Positions 1-9,423 of a stretch of DNA of 64,000 nucleotides are shown here, in pieces (position 1 is the first letter of the stretch; each line of letters opens with the position of its first letter). The notes beneath the pieces were generated by a model. That model was not told where the DNA came from. It worked only from the letters and a program-made list of their open reading frames with translations, and did no database searches. The position numbers and the translations under genes were made by a program. The DNA comes from Fibrobacter succinogenes (GTDB lineage Bacteria > Fibrobacterota > Fibrobacteria > Fibrobacterales > Fibrobacteraceae): NCBI GenBank assembly GCA_902791475.1, contig CADAWC010000003.1, positions 1 through 64,000 on the forward strand, written 5' to 3'.

Positions 1-1535
1 TATTCCCACATGATGTTACCGAGTTCACGATGGATATCGTTAACAGTGCGGTGACCCTTGATGGAGAGGAGCTTGTGGATGCGTTCTTCGGTCTGCTTCT
101 TGCAGTCTTCGAAGGCGGCATCGGATTCAGAGACCTTTTCGAGCTTGGTACCTGCGAAGTAGCCACCGATGGTGAACGGAATCACGAAGTAACCGTCGGA
201 GAGGCCCTGCATAAGAGCAGAAGCACCGAGGCGGTTTGCACCGTGGTCGGAGAAGTTAGCTTCACCGAGAACGAAGCAGCCCGGGATGGTGGACATCAAA
301 TCATAGTCGACCCAGAGACCACCCATGGTGTAGTGGATAGCCGGGAAGATGCGCATCGGGACCTTGTACGGGTCTTCGTCCGTGATCTTTTCGTACATCT
401 GGAAGAGGTTGCCATACTTGGCAGAAACGCCTGCAACGCCCATACGCTGGATAGCGTCGGCGAAGTCGAGGTACACAGCCTGCTTGGTGTTACCCACGCC
501 GAGACCTGCATCGCAGACCTGCTTGGCGTTACGGGATGCCACGTCACGCGGGACGAGGTTACCGAAGCTCGGGTACTTTTCTTCGAGGTAGTAGTAACGT
601 TCTTCTTCCGGGATCTGGTCCGGAGAACGGGTATCGCCAGCCTTGCGCGGAACCCAAATACGACCGTCGTTACGGAGAGATTCACTCATCAAGGTGAGCT
701 TGGACTGAAGGTCGCCATGGCGCGGAATGCAGGTCGGGTGGATCTGCGTGTAGCACGGGTTTGCAAAGAGAGCGCCGCGCTTATAAGCACGGAATGCAGC
801 CGTGACGTTGGAGCCCTGAGCGTTGGTAGAAAGGTAGTAGACGTTACCGTAACCGCCAGTGCAAAGGCAGACTGCGTCTGCAACGTGGCTTTCAAGTTCG
901 CCAGTGATGAGGTTACGAACGATGATACCGCGAGCCTTGCCATCGATCACGACGAGGTCCATCATTTCGCGACGCGGGAACATCTTCACCTTACCGGCGG
1001 CAACCTGGCGCATGAGAGCCTGGTATGCACCGAGGAGGAGCTGCTGACCCGTCTGGCCACGAGCGTAGAACGTACGGGAAACCTGCGTACCACCGAAAGA
1101 GCGGTTGTCCAAAAGGCCACCGTATTCACGACCGAATGGAACGCCCTGAGCGACGCACTGGTCGATAATCAAGTTGGAGTTTTCTGCCAAGCGGTGCACG
1201 TTGGCTTCGCGAGCGCGGAAGTCACCACCCTTAACGGTATCGTAGAACAAACGATAAACGGAGTCGCCATCGTTCTTGTAGTTCTTTGCAGCGTTGATAC
1301 CGCCCTGTGCAGCAATGGAGTGGGCACGGCGCGGGCTATCCTGGATGCAGAAAGACTTTACGTTGTAACCAAGTTCACCGAGGGAAGCGGCAGCAGATGC
1401 ACCTGCAAGGCCAGTACCCACGACGATCACTGTGAACTTACGCTTGTTGGCCGGGTTCACGAGCTTGAGTTCGAACTTGTGCTTGGTCCACTTTTCTTCG
1501 ATGGAACCACCGGGGATTTTAGAATCAAGAATCAT
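1..1535 (-). CDS. sdhA: Succinate dehydrogenase/fumarate reductase flavoprotein subunit (partial, cut by left edge)
   Basis: This is the FAD subunit that interconverts succinate and fumarate; with the cytochrome b gene just upstream it would form the membrane complex. The reading frame is open from an ATG at 1535 to the window edge, giving 511 residues without the C-terminus. Residues 39-54 form the dinucleotide-binding [15 protein letters not shown] segment. [10 protein letters not shown] (His72) matches the motif whose His carries covalent FAD in this family. HYTMGG near residue 400 belongs to the substrate/capping region. A strong AAGGAG lies upstream and the gap from sdhC is only 11 bases. 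An iron-sulfur subunit gene would be expected beyond the left edge. In Fibrobacter the complex is expected to work mainly as a fumarate reductase in succinate fermentation (inference). Confidence 0.95.
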   Translation of the reverse strand, partial: MILDSKIPGGSIEEKWTKHKFELKLVNPANKRKFTVIVVGTGLAGASAAASLGELGYNVKSFCIQDSPRRAHSIAAQGGINAAKNYKNDGDSVYRLFYDTVKGGDFRAREANVHRLAENSNLIIDQCVAQGVPFGREYGGLLDNRSFGGTQVSRTFYARGQTGQQLLLGAYQALMRQVAAGKVKMFPRREMMDLVVIDGKARGIIVRNLITGELESHVADAVCLCTGGYGNVYYLSTNAQGSNVTAAFRAYKRGALFANPCYTQIHPTCIPRHGDLQSKLTLMSESLRNDGRIWVPRKAGDTRSPDQIPEEERYYYLEEKYPSFGNLVPRDVASRNAKQVCDAGLGVGNTKQAVYLDFADAIQRMGVAGVSAKYGNLFQMYEKITDEDPYKVPMRIFPAIHYTMGGLWVDYDLMSTIPGCFVLGEANFSDHGANRLGASALMQGLSDGYFVIPFTIGGYFAGTKLEKVSESDAAFEDCKKQTEERIHKLLSIKGHRTVNDIHRELGNIMWE

Positions 1536-1546
1536 TAGTGGGCTCC

Positions 1547-2392
1547 TTACTTTTCAATATTGAAAGAAACTTGTACTTCGCCAACAGACGGAATGACGAA
1601 AGCAGCCTTGTCGGCCTTGGCCTTCTGCTGTTCGTACTGCTGCTGGAGGCTACGGGACTTTTCGATAAGAGCCTGGGTTTCAGGCTGGTTAGCGAGGTAG
1701 TAAGAGGCAACAGCGGTGATGCCGAAGCCAAGTGCCACGACGACGCTATAAACGATACCGGCGATATCGATAATCGGGGTCCACTTCTGGTGAGCGATAC
1801 CCATCGTCTGGAATGCAGAGGAGATGGCGTGGAAGAGGTGCATACCGATGACGAACATGCTAACAACATAGAAAGCAGCCCAACCCGGATTTGCAAACAT
1901 CTGGATCGTGGTGAGCCACATGTCGCGGATGATTTCGCCCTTGTCGTTCACATAGAGGTAGTGTTCGCCGAACTTGAGCATCATGAGGTGCTGGATGAGG
2001 AAGCCGAGAATGAAAAGCCCAGACCAGATCATGGTGAAAGTTGCGAAAGTCTTCTTGCCCTTGCGTGCGTTGACTTCGTATTCAATTCCGCCACGAGCCT
2101 TCTTGTTTTCAATCTTCAGCTTGATAGCAAGGAAGATGTGAATGGCAAAGGCAGCCACGAGTACCAGTTCGACGAGGTAAATCATCTTCACCGGGAAGTG
2201 GAGCGGGTTGAATCCGGTCAGGAATTCGGTATAAGCGTTGTAGGACGCCTGTGCCGCAGCCTGGTCGAAGTTCAAGAGCTGGAAGTTGCCACACATGTGG
2301 CCAAAGATGAACAGAGCCAGGAAGGCGCCTGTGCATCCCATGATCTGCTTCTTACCAATGGACGAGGTAAGATACTTGATGATCCATTGCAT
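1547..2392 (-). CDS. sdhC: Succinate dehydrogenase/fumarate reductase cytochrome b subunit
   Basis: This is the 281-residue membrane anchor that passes electrons between the quinone pool and the flavoprotein/iron-sulfur subunits. Five hydrophobic segments are visible at about 20-38, 68-92, 118-140, 170-195 and 208-235. His32, His85, His135 and His185 sit in successive helices, the pattern of the four heme ligands in di-heme cytochrome b subunits of the Wolinella/Bacteroides type. The C-terminus adds a charged, Gln/Lys-rich tail. AAGGAG precedes the ATG by nine bases. The gene lies 40 bases after ndk and 11 bases before sdhA, so it is probably co-transcribed with sdhA. Confidence 0.93.
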   Translation of the reverse strand: MQWIIKYLTSSIGKKQIMGCTGAFLALFIFGHMCGNFQLLNFDQAAAQASYNAYTEFLTGFNPLHFPVKMIYLVELVLVAAFAIHIFLAIKLKIENKKARGGIEYEVNARKGKKTFATFTMIWSGLFILGFLIQHLMMLKFGEHYLYVNDKGEIIRDMWLTTIQMFANPGWAAFYVVSMFVIGMHLFHAISSAFQTMGIAHQKWTPIIDIAGIVYSVVVALGFGITAVASYYLANQPETQALIEKSRSLQQQYEQQKAKADKAAFVIPSVGEVQVSFNIEK

Positions 2393-2432
2393 TTGAGTCT
2401 ACTCCTTAGAAGGATGGTTTTATTGTTAAAAA

Positions 2433-2885
2433 TTAGAGGACGCAGCAGGCCTTGAGAGAAGGCATTTCGTAAGCGTAGCGTTCTTCCTTCTTGAACCAGA
2501 AGTCGAGTTCGCGTTCTGCAGAAGCCGGACTATCGGAGCTGTGAACGACGTTTTCGGTCATGGAAGGAGCAAAATCATAGCGGAGGGTACCCGGTTCCGC
2601 CTTGGCAGGATTGGTAGCACCGTTAATGGCGCGGACCTTTGCAATTGCGTTTTCGCCACCGAGAGCAAGCATCACGGACGGACCCTTGGTCATGTAGGCT
2701 TCGAGTTCCGGGAAGAACGGCTTCTCGACGTGTTCAGCGTAGAAACCGCGAGCATCTTCGGAGGTCATCTGGTGCATCTTGACGGCGCAGACAGAGAGAC
2801 CGGCAGCGATGTAACGGTCAATAATACGGCCAATCAAGCCAGACTTAACAGCATTCGGCTTGATCATTGCAAATGTCATTTCCAT
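2433..2885 (-). CDS. ndk: Nucleoside diphosphate kinase
   Basis: This 150-residue enzyme transfers the gamma phosphate of ATP to nucleoside diphosphates through a phosphohistidine. The N-terminal TFAMIKPNAV and the active-site segment NVVHSSDSP (His115) are the family signatures. Length is normal apart from a short extra C-terminal tail ending in CCVL. An in-frame second ATG lies two codons downstream; the first is preferred because AAGGT is well spaced from it. It lies 40 bases upstream of sdhC on the same strand and may share transcription with it. Confidence 0.96.
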   Translation of the reverse strand: MEMTFAMIKPNAVKSGLIGRIIDRYIAAGLSVCAVKMHQMTSEDARGFYAEHVEKPFFPELEAYMTKGPSVMLALGGENAIAKVRAINGATNPAKAEPGTLRYDFAPSMTENVVHSSDSPASAERELDFWFKKEERYAYEMPSLKACCVL

Positions 2886-3075
2886 AGTAGTACCTTTTGT
2901 TTTAAGATGTGAGAAATATAGATTTTAGATGAGAGACGAGAGACGAAAGACGAGAGAAAAACTTGCTTTTAGACTTGAGCTTGAAAGAATCTCATAAATA
3001 TTATCGCGAAGCGACATTTTATAATCTTTAGTCTCTAGTCTGTAGGCGGTATCCGCCGTTCTCTCGTCTAAATCG
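2886..3075. repeat. Intergenic repeat tract with hairpin cassette
   Basis: This 190-base gap holds several GACGAGAGA-type units and a hairpin at 3045-3057 (GGCGG, TAT, CCGCC). On the minus strand the hairpin is framed by GACGAGAGAAC and TACAGAC, the same frame as a different hairpin at 49292-49325. No open frame of interest was seen. Confidence 0.6.
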
Positions 3076-5157
3076 CTACTCTTCGGCTTCGATTTTTTTC
3101 ATCAAATCATCGGCGAGTTTGCCGCCACTCTTGATGTTCTGGACAAGCCAATCGACAGATTCGTTGAGGTCGCTCTTCGGGTAGAGCTTCTTGAATTCTT
3201 CAAAGACCTTGAGCGCTTCATCATCCTTGTGCAGGTTTTCGTTCAGGATGAAGCCGCGGCTGAACATCGCCTTTTCGGCATCCGGAGAGTCAGGCCAAGT
3301 CTTGTAGAAAGCCCTGTATTCGCGCTGGGCTTCGTTGAAATTTTCCCTATCGCTAAGGATATGAGCCAGTTCAAAAGTAGCCTTCTTTGCCACGGAATCG
3401 ATATCCATATAGCGGTCACGGATTCCATCCCAGGCAAGGTAAGCCTTTTCAACGTTTTTCGCCTGAGCGTAAAGGGAGTCTGCAGCCCTCATAGCCAATT
3501 CAACAGACTGTTCCTGCGGCAAAAGCGTTATGTTATCCGCAAAAAGATCGACTTTAGCCGTACCCCAGGAAGTCACGACTTCCTTGTCCCAACGACCAGA
3601 ACGGAGCTTCAAGAAAGCCGTTTCGAAGACACGCTGTTTAGCCTGTTCGTAAGTAAGCGGCAGGTAGTCTTCTTCGGCGTAGTAATAGGTTCGTTTCATG
3701 AGGTTTTCGGGAATTGTAAACCAGTCATTCAGTTCAGCACGGGACTGTTCGTAAGAAAGCGACTGATGGACCGGATTACCCATACGTTCAAAGAGAGCCT
3801 TTAAAGAATCTTCAGGAACAGTAACCTGACTCAGAACACTTGTCCTGTAAAGCTTGATGATGTAGTCCACATCGCTCTGGCGCTGCAAAGCCCTGTATTC
3901 CCAAGAATGGTCAAGGCCGATTTCGCGGGCTTCGGATGCAAAAGCAAGCTGGAGAGCTAGAGCGCTTACCACCTGATCGTGCGTTTTACGAGAACGAACC
4001 ATCATCGGATTGTCGTCATAGGCAATAAGAACATCCTTTTCGCGGAGGGCGGGTTCTCCGTTTTTCGTGACGAGGACGTAAGACGAATCAAGTTCATAGT
4101 TGGCCGTTGTTGCAAGTTCATGTGCAATAGTCTTGCGAACACGGTCCAGCGGTTTCTGTTCCGAGGCAACCGCCGATACACGATAGAACACGTGGAAACG
4201 TCCCGTCGATTCAGACTTGAGAATCGAAGAAACGGCGCCATCGGCCAAAGTATCAAGTTCAACAAACATGTTCTGGACAAAGCCGATGCCGTACGGAAGT
4301 GGATGTCCCACAAGAACCTTACCGACAAGGCCCTTCACCTTTTTCGTTTCCTTGTTTTCGCTGAACTTGGAGGCGATTTTCATAAAAGCCTTGAGGTCAA
4401 GCTTCTTATTCTTGAAGCGTTTGGCAAGAGCAGCCGAGTCCGCTGACTCCACATGGTAGACGACAAAACCGTTCGGGGTCATGTACCAGTCTTTGTGCTT
4501 TTCATAGTATTCTTCGACCGACGGCATCTGGATTTCGGTTTCCTGAATATTGAACTTTTTCAGGAGCGCAGGCCCCGTTTCACGAACAATCCTTTGGCGA
4601 TGGTCCGAGACAAAACGTTCCTTGATATCGTCTGTAATCTTGACTTCGGCGTTAGAATCGGTCATATCCCTATGCAAAAAGGCATAGGTTCTCAAAGAGT
4701 CCTGGTTTGCCTCGATAAACTTGGCATCGGCAACTTTGTCACGAAGATTCATGTATGCAAGGGAATCCGGGAACATGTCGCGGTGCTTGTCATAGAAGAA
4801 AGCGAGTTCATCGTCGCTGTACATCAGGCGGTCCATTGAGTAAAGGCGCTGATAAACAAACGTCAAGAGGTAATTTTCCAGGGAAACATTGTGAGCAGCC
4901 AGCTGTTCCTTGAATTCAGGATGTTTCTGGAGGGCAACCGTATAAAGGGCCTTGCGGCTGAACAACGAGCCCGAAGCTTTTCTCATCTGTTCTGTATTGG
5001 GAACAATGTTTCCCACACGCATCATGAAGGCGTAGTCTTCTTTATAAATGGGTTCACCATTCACCCTAGCAACGAGAGTATCCTTTTCTCCGATGGAATT
5101 GCACCCAGTAAAAACAAGAGTACAGAAAGAAAAAAACGCAAGCAAACCCTTTTTCAT
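3076..5157 (-). CDS. Parvulin-type peptidyl-prolyl isomerase lipoprotein with C-terminal TPR-like repeats
   Basis: This is an envelope folding factor of about 693 residues. The start is set at the MKKGLLAFF codon because a lipobox (VFTGC) follows at residues 15-19; the upstream extension makes no signal peptide. The N-terminal half is SurA-like helical sequence. Around residues 210-330 a PpiC-type segment is visible, with a FSEN stretch, GLVGKVLVG and an FHVFYRV strand. The C-terminal 150 residues are helical repeats resembling TPR. The isomerase core is divergent, so the role may be chaperone-like rather than catalytic. It is divergent from tamB across a 290-base gap, which fits a shared outer-membrane assembly theme. 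Confidence 0.8.
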   Translation of the reverse strand: MKKGLLAFFSFCTLVFTGCNSIGEKDTLVARVNGEPIYKEDYAFMMRVGNIVPNTEQMRKASGSLFSRKALYTVALQKHPEFKEQLAAHNVSLENYLLTFVYQRLYSMDRLMYSDDELAFFYDKHRDMFPDSLAYMNLRDKVADAKFIEANQDSLRTYAFLHRDMTDSNAEVKITDDIKERFVSDHRQRIVRETGPALLKKFNIQETEIQMPSVEEYYEKHKDWYMTPNGFVVYHVESADSAALAKRFKNKKLDLKAFMKIASKFSENKETKKVKGLVGKVLVGHPLPYGIGFVQNMFVELDTLADGAVSSILKSESTGRFHVFYRVSAVASEQKPLDRVRKTIAHELATTANYELDSSYVLVTKNGEPALREKDVLIAYDDNPMMVRSRKTHDQVVSALALQLAFASEAREIGLDHSWEYRALQRQSDVDYIIKLYRTSVLSQVTVPEDSLKALFERMGNPVHQSLSYEQSRAELNDWFTIPENLMKRTYYYAEEDYLPLTYEQAKQRVFETAFLKLRSGRWDKEVVTSWGTAKVDLFADNITLLPQEQSVELAMRAADSLYAQAKNVEKAYLAWDGIRDRYMDIDSVAKKATFELAHILSDRENFNEAQREYRAFYKTWPDSPDAEKAMFSRGFILNENLHKDDEALKVFEEFKKLYPKSDLNESVDWLVQNIKSGGKLADDLMKKIEAEE

Positions 5158-5448
5158 AAATTCCTCATGAATATGTATGCGTGAATATAACAATTTTTAT
5201 AGTTAATAGTTACTGGTTATTGGTTATTGGTCATTAGTTATTAGTTACTAGAGATTCTAAAAGTGAAGTTTTGGGAACTTGGGAAATAAAGCATTGTCGA
5301 CCATTGACTAATGACCATTGACTAACGACTAGTAACAAATTACTTTATTCTAAATAAATAATAATTTACACATCCTATATACTTTCAAGCGTAAGTTCCT
5401 CGTAAGCTACCATTTACCAAAAGGGAACATTATCTATATTAGGGGCAC
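5158..5448. repeat. Intergenic region with degenerate TTAGTTATTAGTTACTAG-like repeats
   Basis: The gap between the divergent isomerase gene and tamB holds short, degenerate runs built from TTATTGG, TTAGTTA and TTACTAGAG units near 5205-5250 and again at 5300-5345. The same kind of tract recurs at about 13120-13170 and 62610-62640. No gene was seen. Confidence 0.5.
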
Positions 5449-8400
5449 TTGAAGAGTATTCTATCAATATTCGCTGTAAAAGCCGTCATTATGACGGCTA
5501 TTGTGGGCGCCGTCGCTGCAGGCGTCTGGTATGTTCATTTTGCTATCGAAGAACTGCTTTCGACCCCCCACACCTTTGGTGACATCACAATCACCCCTTA
5601 CGGCCACCGCCAAAACAACCTCCTCGACCACTTTTACGATTCCATAAAGGTTGAACAAGGGCTATCGACGTACATGATCCGCGGGCCGCACTTGGATGTT
5701 ACCATCCTGGGTGAAAACAGGGGCGTTGCACTGGACGTAAACGAGGTTTCCATAAATTTCGTGCAGGATACCGCCAAAAGCAAGACCGTCACGAAAGACA
5801 CAACCAAGCTTGAAGCTTTTGCAATTCCCGACAACTGGCGTACACCGCTCCCCGTCAAGATTTCCATGGGAAAGCTCGATTTTACAATGGGCGAAATGGG
5901 CTGGAGAGCCAAAAACATTCTTGCAAAAAGCAAAGGACAACGAAGCCTATTGCTTAACGCCGACAGCATTCAAGGCACCTACATCACCGAGCCGGCCAAC
6001 TTACGGCTCGACTTGGACTTCGAAGAGAAAAACGTCATCGCGAACGTCAATGTATCTATGCCCAACAACAGCGTAACGATCAACGCCACCGCTCCCAAAA
6101 ACGACGTCACCCAGTTGAAGGTCGCCACAAACATCAACGTCAAAGATCCTCTTAGCTGGGTCCCGATGAAACTTCCGAAGGCGGTTCCTGGAATAAGCAA
6201 CCTGAGTCTAAGAGGAAATGTTTCGACATCGCTTACCAAAAAAACATTCCAATACAATTTTACGCTCAAGACGCACATCGGAGAAGTTTGGCCATTCTTG
6301 CCTCTCGATGCCACCATCAAGGTCAACGGTACCCCGAAGCAGACGAACATCGAATCCGTATTCCGCAACAACGAAGGCGGTCACATCAATATCGATGGTG
6401 TCGTCAACGACAAGCTAGACTTTGACCTTTCCGGCGAAATTGCATACATGAGCGCTTTGTACGGTCCGCAGATGATGCCGATGGACATGGACATCCAGTC
6501 GATTACAAAAACGGGCGACGACATAGACGCCTCTATCGAAACCCGCGAAGGCTCCGTCATCAAGGCTCACGTCAAAACAAAGGACAGCCTCAAAGTATTC
6601 TTCGCCGCAAACCTCGCCGCTACAGAACCTTGGGCCCTGGACTGGGTCAAGGGGAACGTCGAAATCGGGAAGAACCCCAAGATTATCGGTTCATTCCAAA
6701 ACAACAAGTTGCGAGCCTACGTCAAAATTGATTCCATCATCAACGCCTACCACTTCAAGGCGGACTCGCTGCGCATGCAGTTGGCGCTAGACCTGAGTCA
6801 CAAGACCATCGACTTCCCCAAAATCACGCTATTCACCCCCAACGACGAGATTGCTATCTCAGGCGATGTCGATTTCCACGAACCGACGCTCCACACCTCT
6901 TGGAGACTCTCGCAAAAGAATGGCGGTTCTGCCGAAACGGTCGTACACGTCGGGGACTCGCTCCTCGTCTGGGCTAAAGCAGACCATGCCGAAATCTCCA
7001 CGATTCCGTTCTCGGACATTGAGCTGAGCGACAAGCTCAAGGGCACTGTTACAGGAACCATCGACTACAACCTCGATTCCCGAGTCGGCGAAGCAGAGCT
7101 CGATATCGACGGCAACGTGGAACCGTTTATCGTGCATGGGCACACCAAGATTCGAGAAGTTGGCGATACCGTATTTGTCGATACGGCGGTCTTTACGCAC
7201 AACAGCAACAAGGTCGCCATGGAGGCTACGTTCGTATTGCCGAACGATTCGAATCCAGACTTCAAGCCAACCGCAGTGCTCCCCATCCAAGTCTTACATT
7301 CCTGGGCCTCGGCAGAAAACTTCAATTTGCCGATTCTGTTGGAACCTCTCGGCGATACAACGCTATCCTCGGGTAGCTTTAATGGTGAAATCTCGTTCGA
7401 CGAAGAATCCGGAATGCTCGGAAACATCGAATTCAAGGACTTGAAGTTTACCAACATTCCTCCAGAACTCTTGAACCTCAAGCAATTGAATGTTACGGCA
7501 AAGAAGAACAAGATCGAACTTCTGACCAACTTCGACATCATGAATGGAGTCTGGACAGGTAACACGAACATTGTTGTGGACAACATCTTCGATGATAACA
7601 GGCTTGTCAGCCTGACCTACACAAGCCCGAACGGAGGCTTCATTAAAGGCAAAGGCACTATCAATAACGATCTGGACTTCTTAGGCGTCATCAATCTCGG
7701 CGGGATCTGGCTTATTCCTGAAACTCGTGCCGAAATTGACAGAACCGACATGAGAATAAACGTGCAGGCGAAACTCCGCGAAGGCTTGCCGGGAATTGCA
7801 GCTACACTTTGGTCGGACTCCACCATCGTCCGTTACGGAACGCTCCCGATGGACTTCCCGCTCCGCGTGAGAGGCGACCTCAAAGACGGTGTGCTCGCCA
7901 TCAACGAGATTTCGACGCAGAACGACCGCGGCGATTTAATTCTCGCTACATTGCTTTACGATTTGAAAACAATGAGGCTCGAAGCAATCGACATCAGCAC
8001 AGATAGTTACACGCTCGAAACGGACAACCATACCGTTACCCTAAAGAATGTCACAAGCCACTTGGAAGATTCCGAAGAGCAAATGTCCCTCGTCGCAAAC
8101 ATTCCTTTGATTCTTTACAAGTTCGATGACGAAACATTCGGCACCGCAAACTTGAGAGGCAAAAGCGACATCACGCTCAACATTCCGCATACACAAGACA
8201 GACAAATTAAGAACAAGAGCATCAACGGTAACTTCGTTATCGATAAGCTTGTCTATAGAAAGGATTTGGATATCGAAATCACGCCAAGTTCTCTCGATAA
8301 GTTGCTAACGCTCTTCAACAATGCGATTGCAAACCTCCGCAACAAAGAAAAGACCGAAGCCAAGATTTCTGTGTCGAGCCCAATCGACTTGTCGTTCCAC

Positions 8401-9423
8401 ATCAGCGATTCTCAGAGCGACTCCGTCGAAATCATCTCACCTTTTGCCTCTTTCCCACTCACGCTTGACATTTGGGTGCTCGGCACGACAACAAGGCCGC
8501 TCTTACGAGGCGATGTGACTAACGCAGACAACGGTTTCATTGGCGTCAAGGACATTTACGAATTCGAACTCAGCAGTTTCAATCTCTCGTGGAACGACGT
8601 TCCGTGGCAGCAAGGCATTATCGACGTTTCAAGTACACAGGAACTCCCCTACTGTACAGAGCAAGAGGACAAGGACAAAGAAACTTGCCCGATCAACTTT
8701 GATATTCAAGGAACCATTACAAACCCGCAACCGATGCCGAGTTCCAACTGCGGAACAGAATCGACCGCCGCAGATACGTACCGCAACATATTCCTTGGAT
8801 GCGTCGCTACAGAAGACGGCGTCACAGCCGACTGGAACAAGCTCGCGGGCAAGGCCATTGGTAAAGTTATTTCTTCCACCGCAAACAAGACATTGGGCGG
8901 TGACTACATTGGCGATATCGACATGAAAGTGATGTTGTTCGATAACTCCGCCAACGACAAGGACTCTTCGTACGTCAAGGTTCCGATTTCTCTGGATCGC
9001 TGGGTCAAGAACTTGAGCTTGATTTTCGGTTACACGCAAGACCAGAGTATAGACCCGGTTTACGAACAAGCATTGCAATTTGGCGCCACCTACACACTCC
9101 CTGTATTCCAGGACAAGGAATACTCGCACAAGAACCACTTCTCGCCAACATTGTCCTTGAACGGGCTTTTGATATCGAAGCAATACACCTCTAACTCTGG
9201 TACAGAAAGCAACAACGAAAGCCGCGTCGAAAAGAACATCGGTATCAACTATACATACAAGTTCTGGAACCCCTGTATCTTAGGTATCGGGCACTGCGAA
9301 ACGGTCCGTCCGCCAAGAGCGATGCGTCAGCCGAACGATCCGGACGCTATCGATTCCACTACGTTTAGCAAGTTTGGAAACAAAAAGCCTAGCGATACGA
9401 AGTCCACGGAGAAAGCAAAATGA
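5449..9423 (+). CDS. tamB: TamB-like translocation and assembly module protein (DUF490)
   Basis: This 1324-residue protein probably spans the periplasm from an N-terminal inner-membrane anchor (about residues 8-32) as a long beta-taco rod that serves outer-membrane assembly or lipid transport, as known for the TamB/AsmA-like family. The middle is repetitive beta sequence rich in NxDxDL and KGxxTG-type strands. The last 350 residues carry the conserved DUF490 part, with TTRPLLRGDVTNADNGFIG. The start is a TTG with AGGGG before it. The stop overlaps the tamA ATG by four bases, which indicates translational coupling. A tail after the DUF490 core is Ser/Lys rich. Confidence 0.88.
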   Translation: MKSILSIFAVKAVIMTAIVGAVAAGVWYVHFAIEELLSTPHTFGDITITPYGHRQNNLLDHFYDSIKVEQGLSTYMIRGPHLDVTILGENRGVALDVNEVSINFVQDTAKSKTVTKDTTKLEAFAIPDNWRTPLPVKISMGKLDFTMGEMGWRAKNILAKSKGQRSLLLNADSIQGTYITEPANLRLDLDFEEKNVIANVNVSMPNNSVTINATAPKNDVTQLKVATNINVKDPLSWVPMKLPKAVPGISNLSLRGNVSTSLTKKTFQYNFTLKTHIGEVWPFLPLDATIKVNGTPKQTNIESVFRNNEGGHINIDGVVNDKLDFDLSGEIAYMSALYGPQMMPMDMDIQSITKTGDDIDASIETREGSVIKAHVKTKDSLKVFFAANLAATEPWALDWVKGNVEIGKNPKIIGSFQNNKLRAYVKIDSIINAYHFKADSLRMQLALDLSHKTIDFPKITLFTPNDEIAISGDVDFHEPTLHTSWRLSQKNGGSAETVVHVGDSLLVWAKADHAEISTIPFSDIELSDKLKGTVTGTIDYNLDSRVGEAELDIDGNVEPFIVHGHTKIREVGDTVFVDTAVFTHNSNKVAMEATFVLPNDSNPDFKPTAVLPIQVLHSWASAENFNLPILLEPLGDTTLSSGSFNGEISFDEESGMLGNIEFKDLKFTNIPPELLNLKQLNVTAKKNKIELLTNFDIMNGVWTGNTNIVVDNIFDDNRLVSLTYTSPNGGFIKGKGTINNDLDFLGVINLGGIWLIPETRAEIDRTDMRINVQAKLREGLPGIAATLWSDSTIVRYGTLPMDFPLRVRGDLKDGVLAINEISTQNDRGDLILATLLYDLKTMRLEAIDISTDSYTLETDNHTVTLKNVTSHLEDSEEQMSLVANIPLILYKFDDETFGTANLRGKSDITLNIPHTQDRQIKNKSINGNFVIDKLVYRKDLDIEITPSSLDKLLTLFNNAIANLRNKEKTEAKISVSSPIDLSFHISDSQSDSVEIISPFASFPLTLDIWVLGTTTRPLLRGDVTNADNGFIGVKDIYEFELSSFNLSWNDVPWQQGIIDVSSTQELPYCTEQEDKDKETCPINFDIQGTITNPQPMPSSNCGTESTAADTYRNIFLGCVATEDGVTADWNKLAGKAIGKVISSTANKTLGGDYIGDIDMKVMLFDNSANDKDSSYVKVPISLDRWVKNLSLIFGYTQDQSIDPVYEQALQFGATYTLPVFQDKEYSHKNHFSPTLSLNGLLISKQYTSNSGTESNNESRVEKNIGINYTYKFWNPCILGIGHCETVRPPRAMRQPNDPDAIDSTTFSKFGNKKPSDTKSTEKAK

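Noticed and set aside
30..1538. Long plus-strand open frame of 502 codons
   Set aside because: It is the antisense shadow of sdhA; the product has no family features, while the minus strand encodes a clear flavoprotein.
5464..5658. Minus-strand frame at the start of tamB
   Set aside because: Lies wholly inside the tamB reading frame and has no recognisable product.
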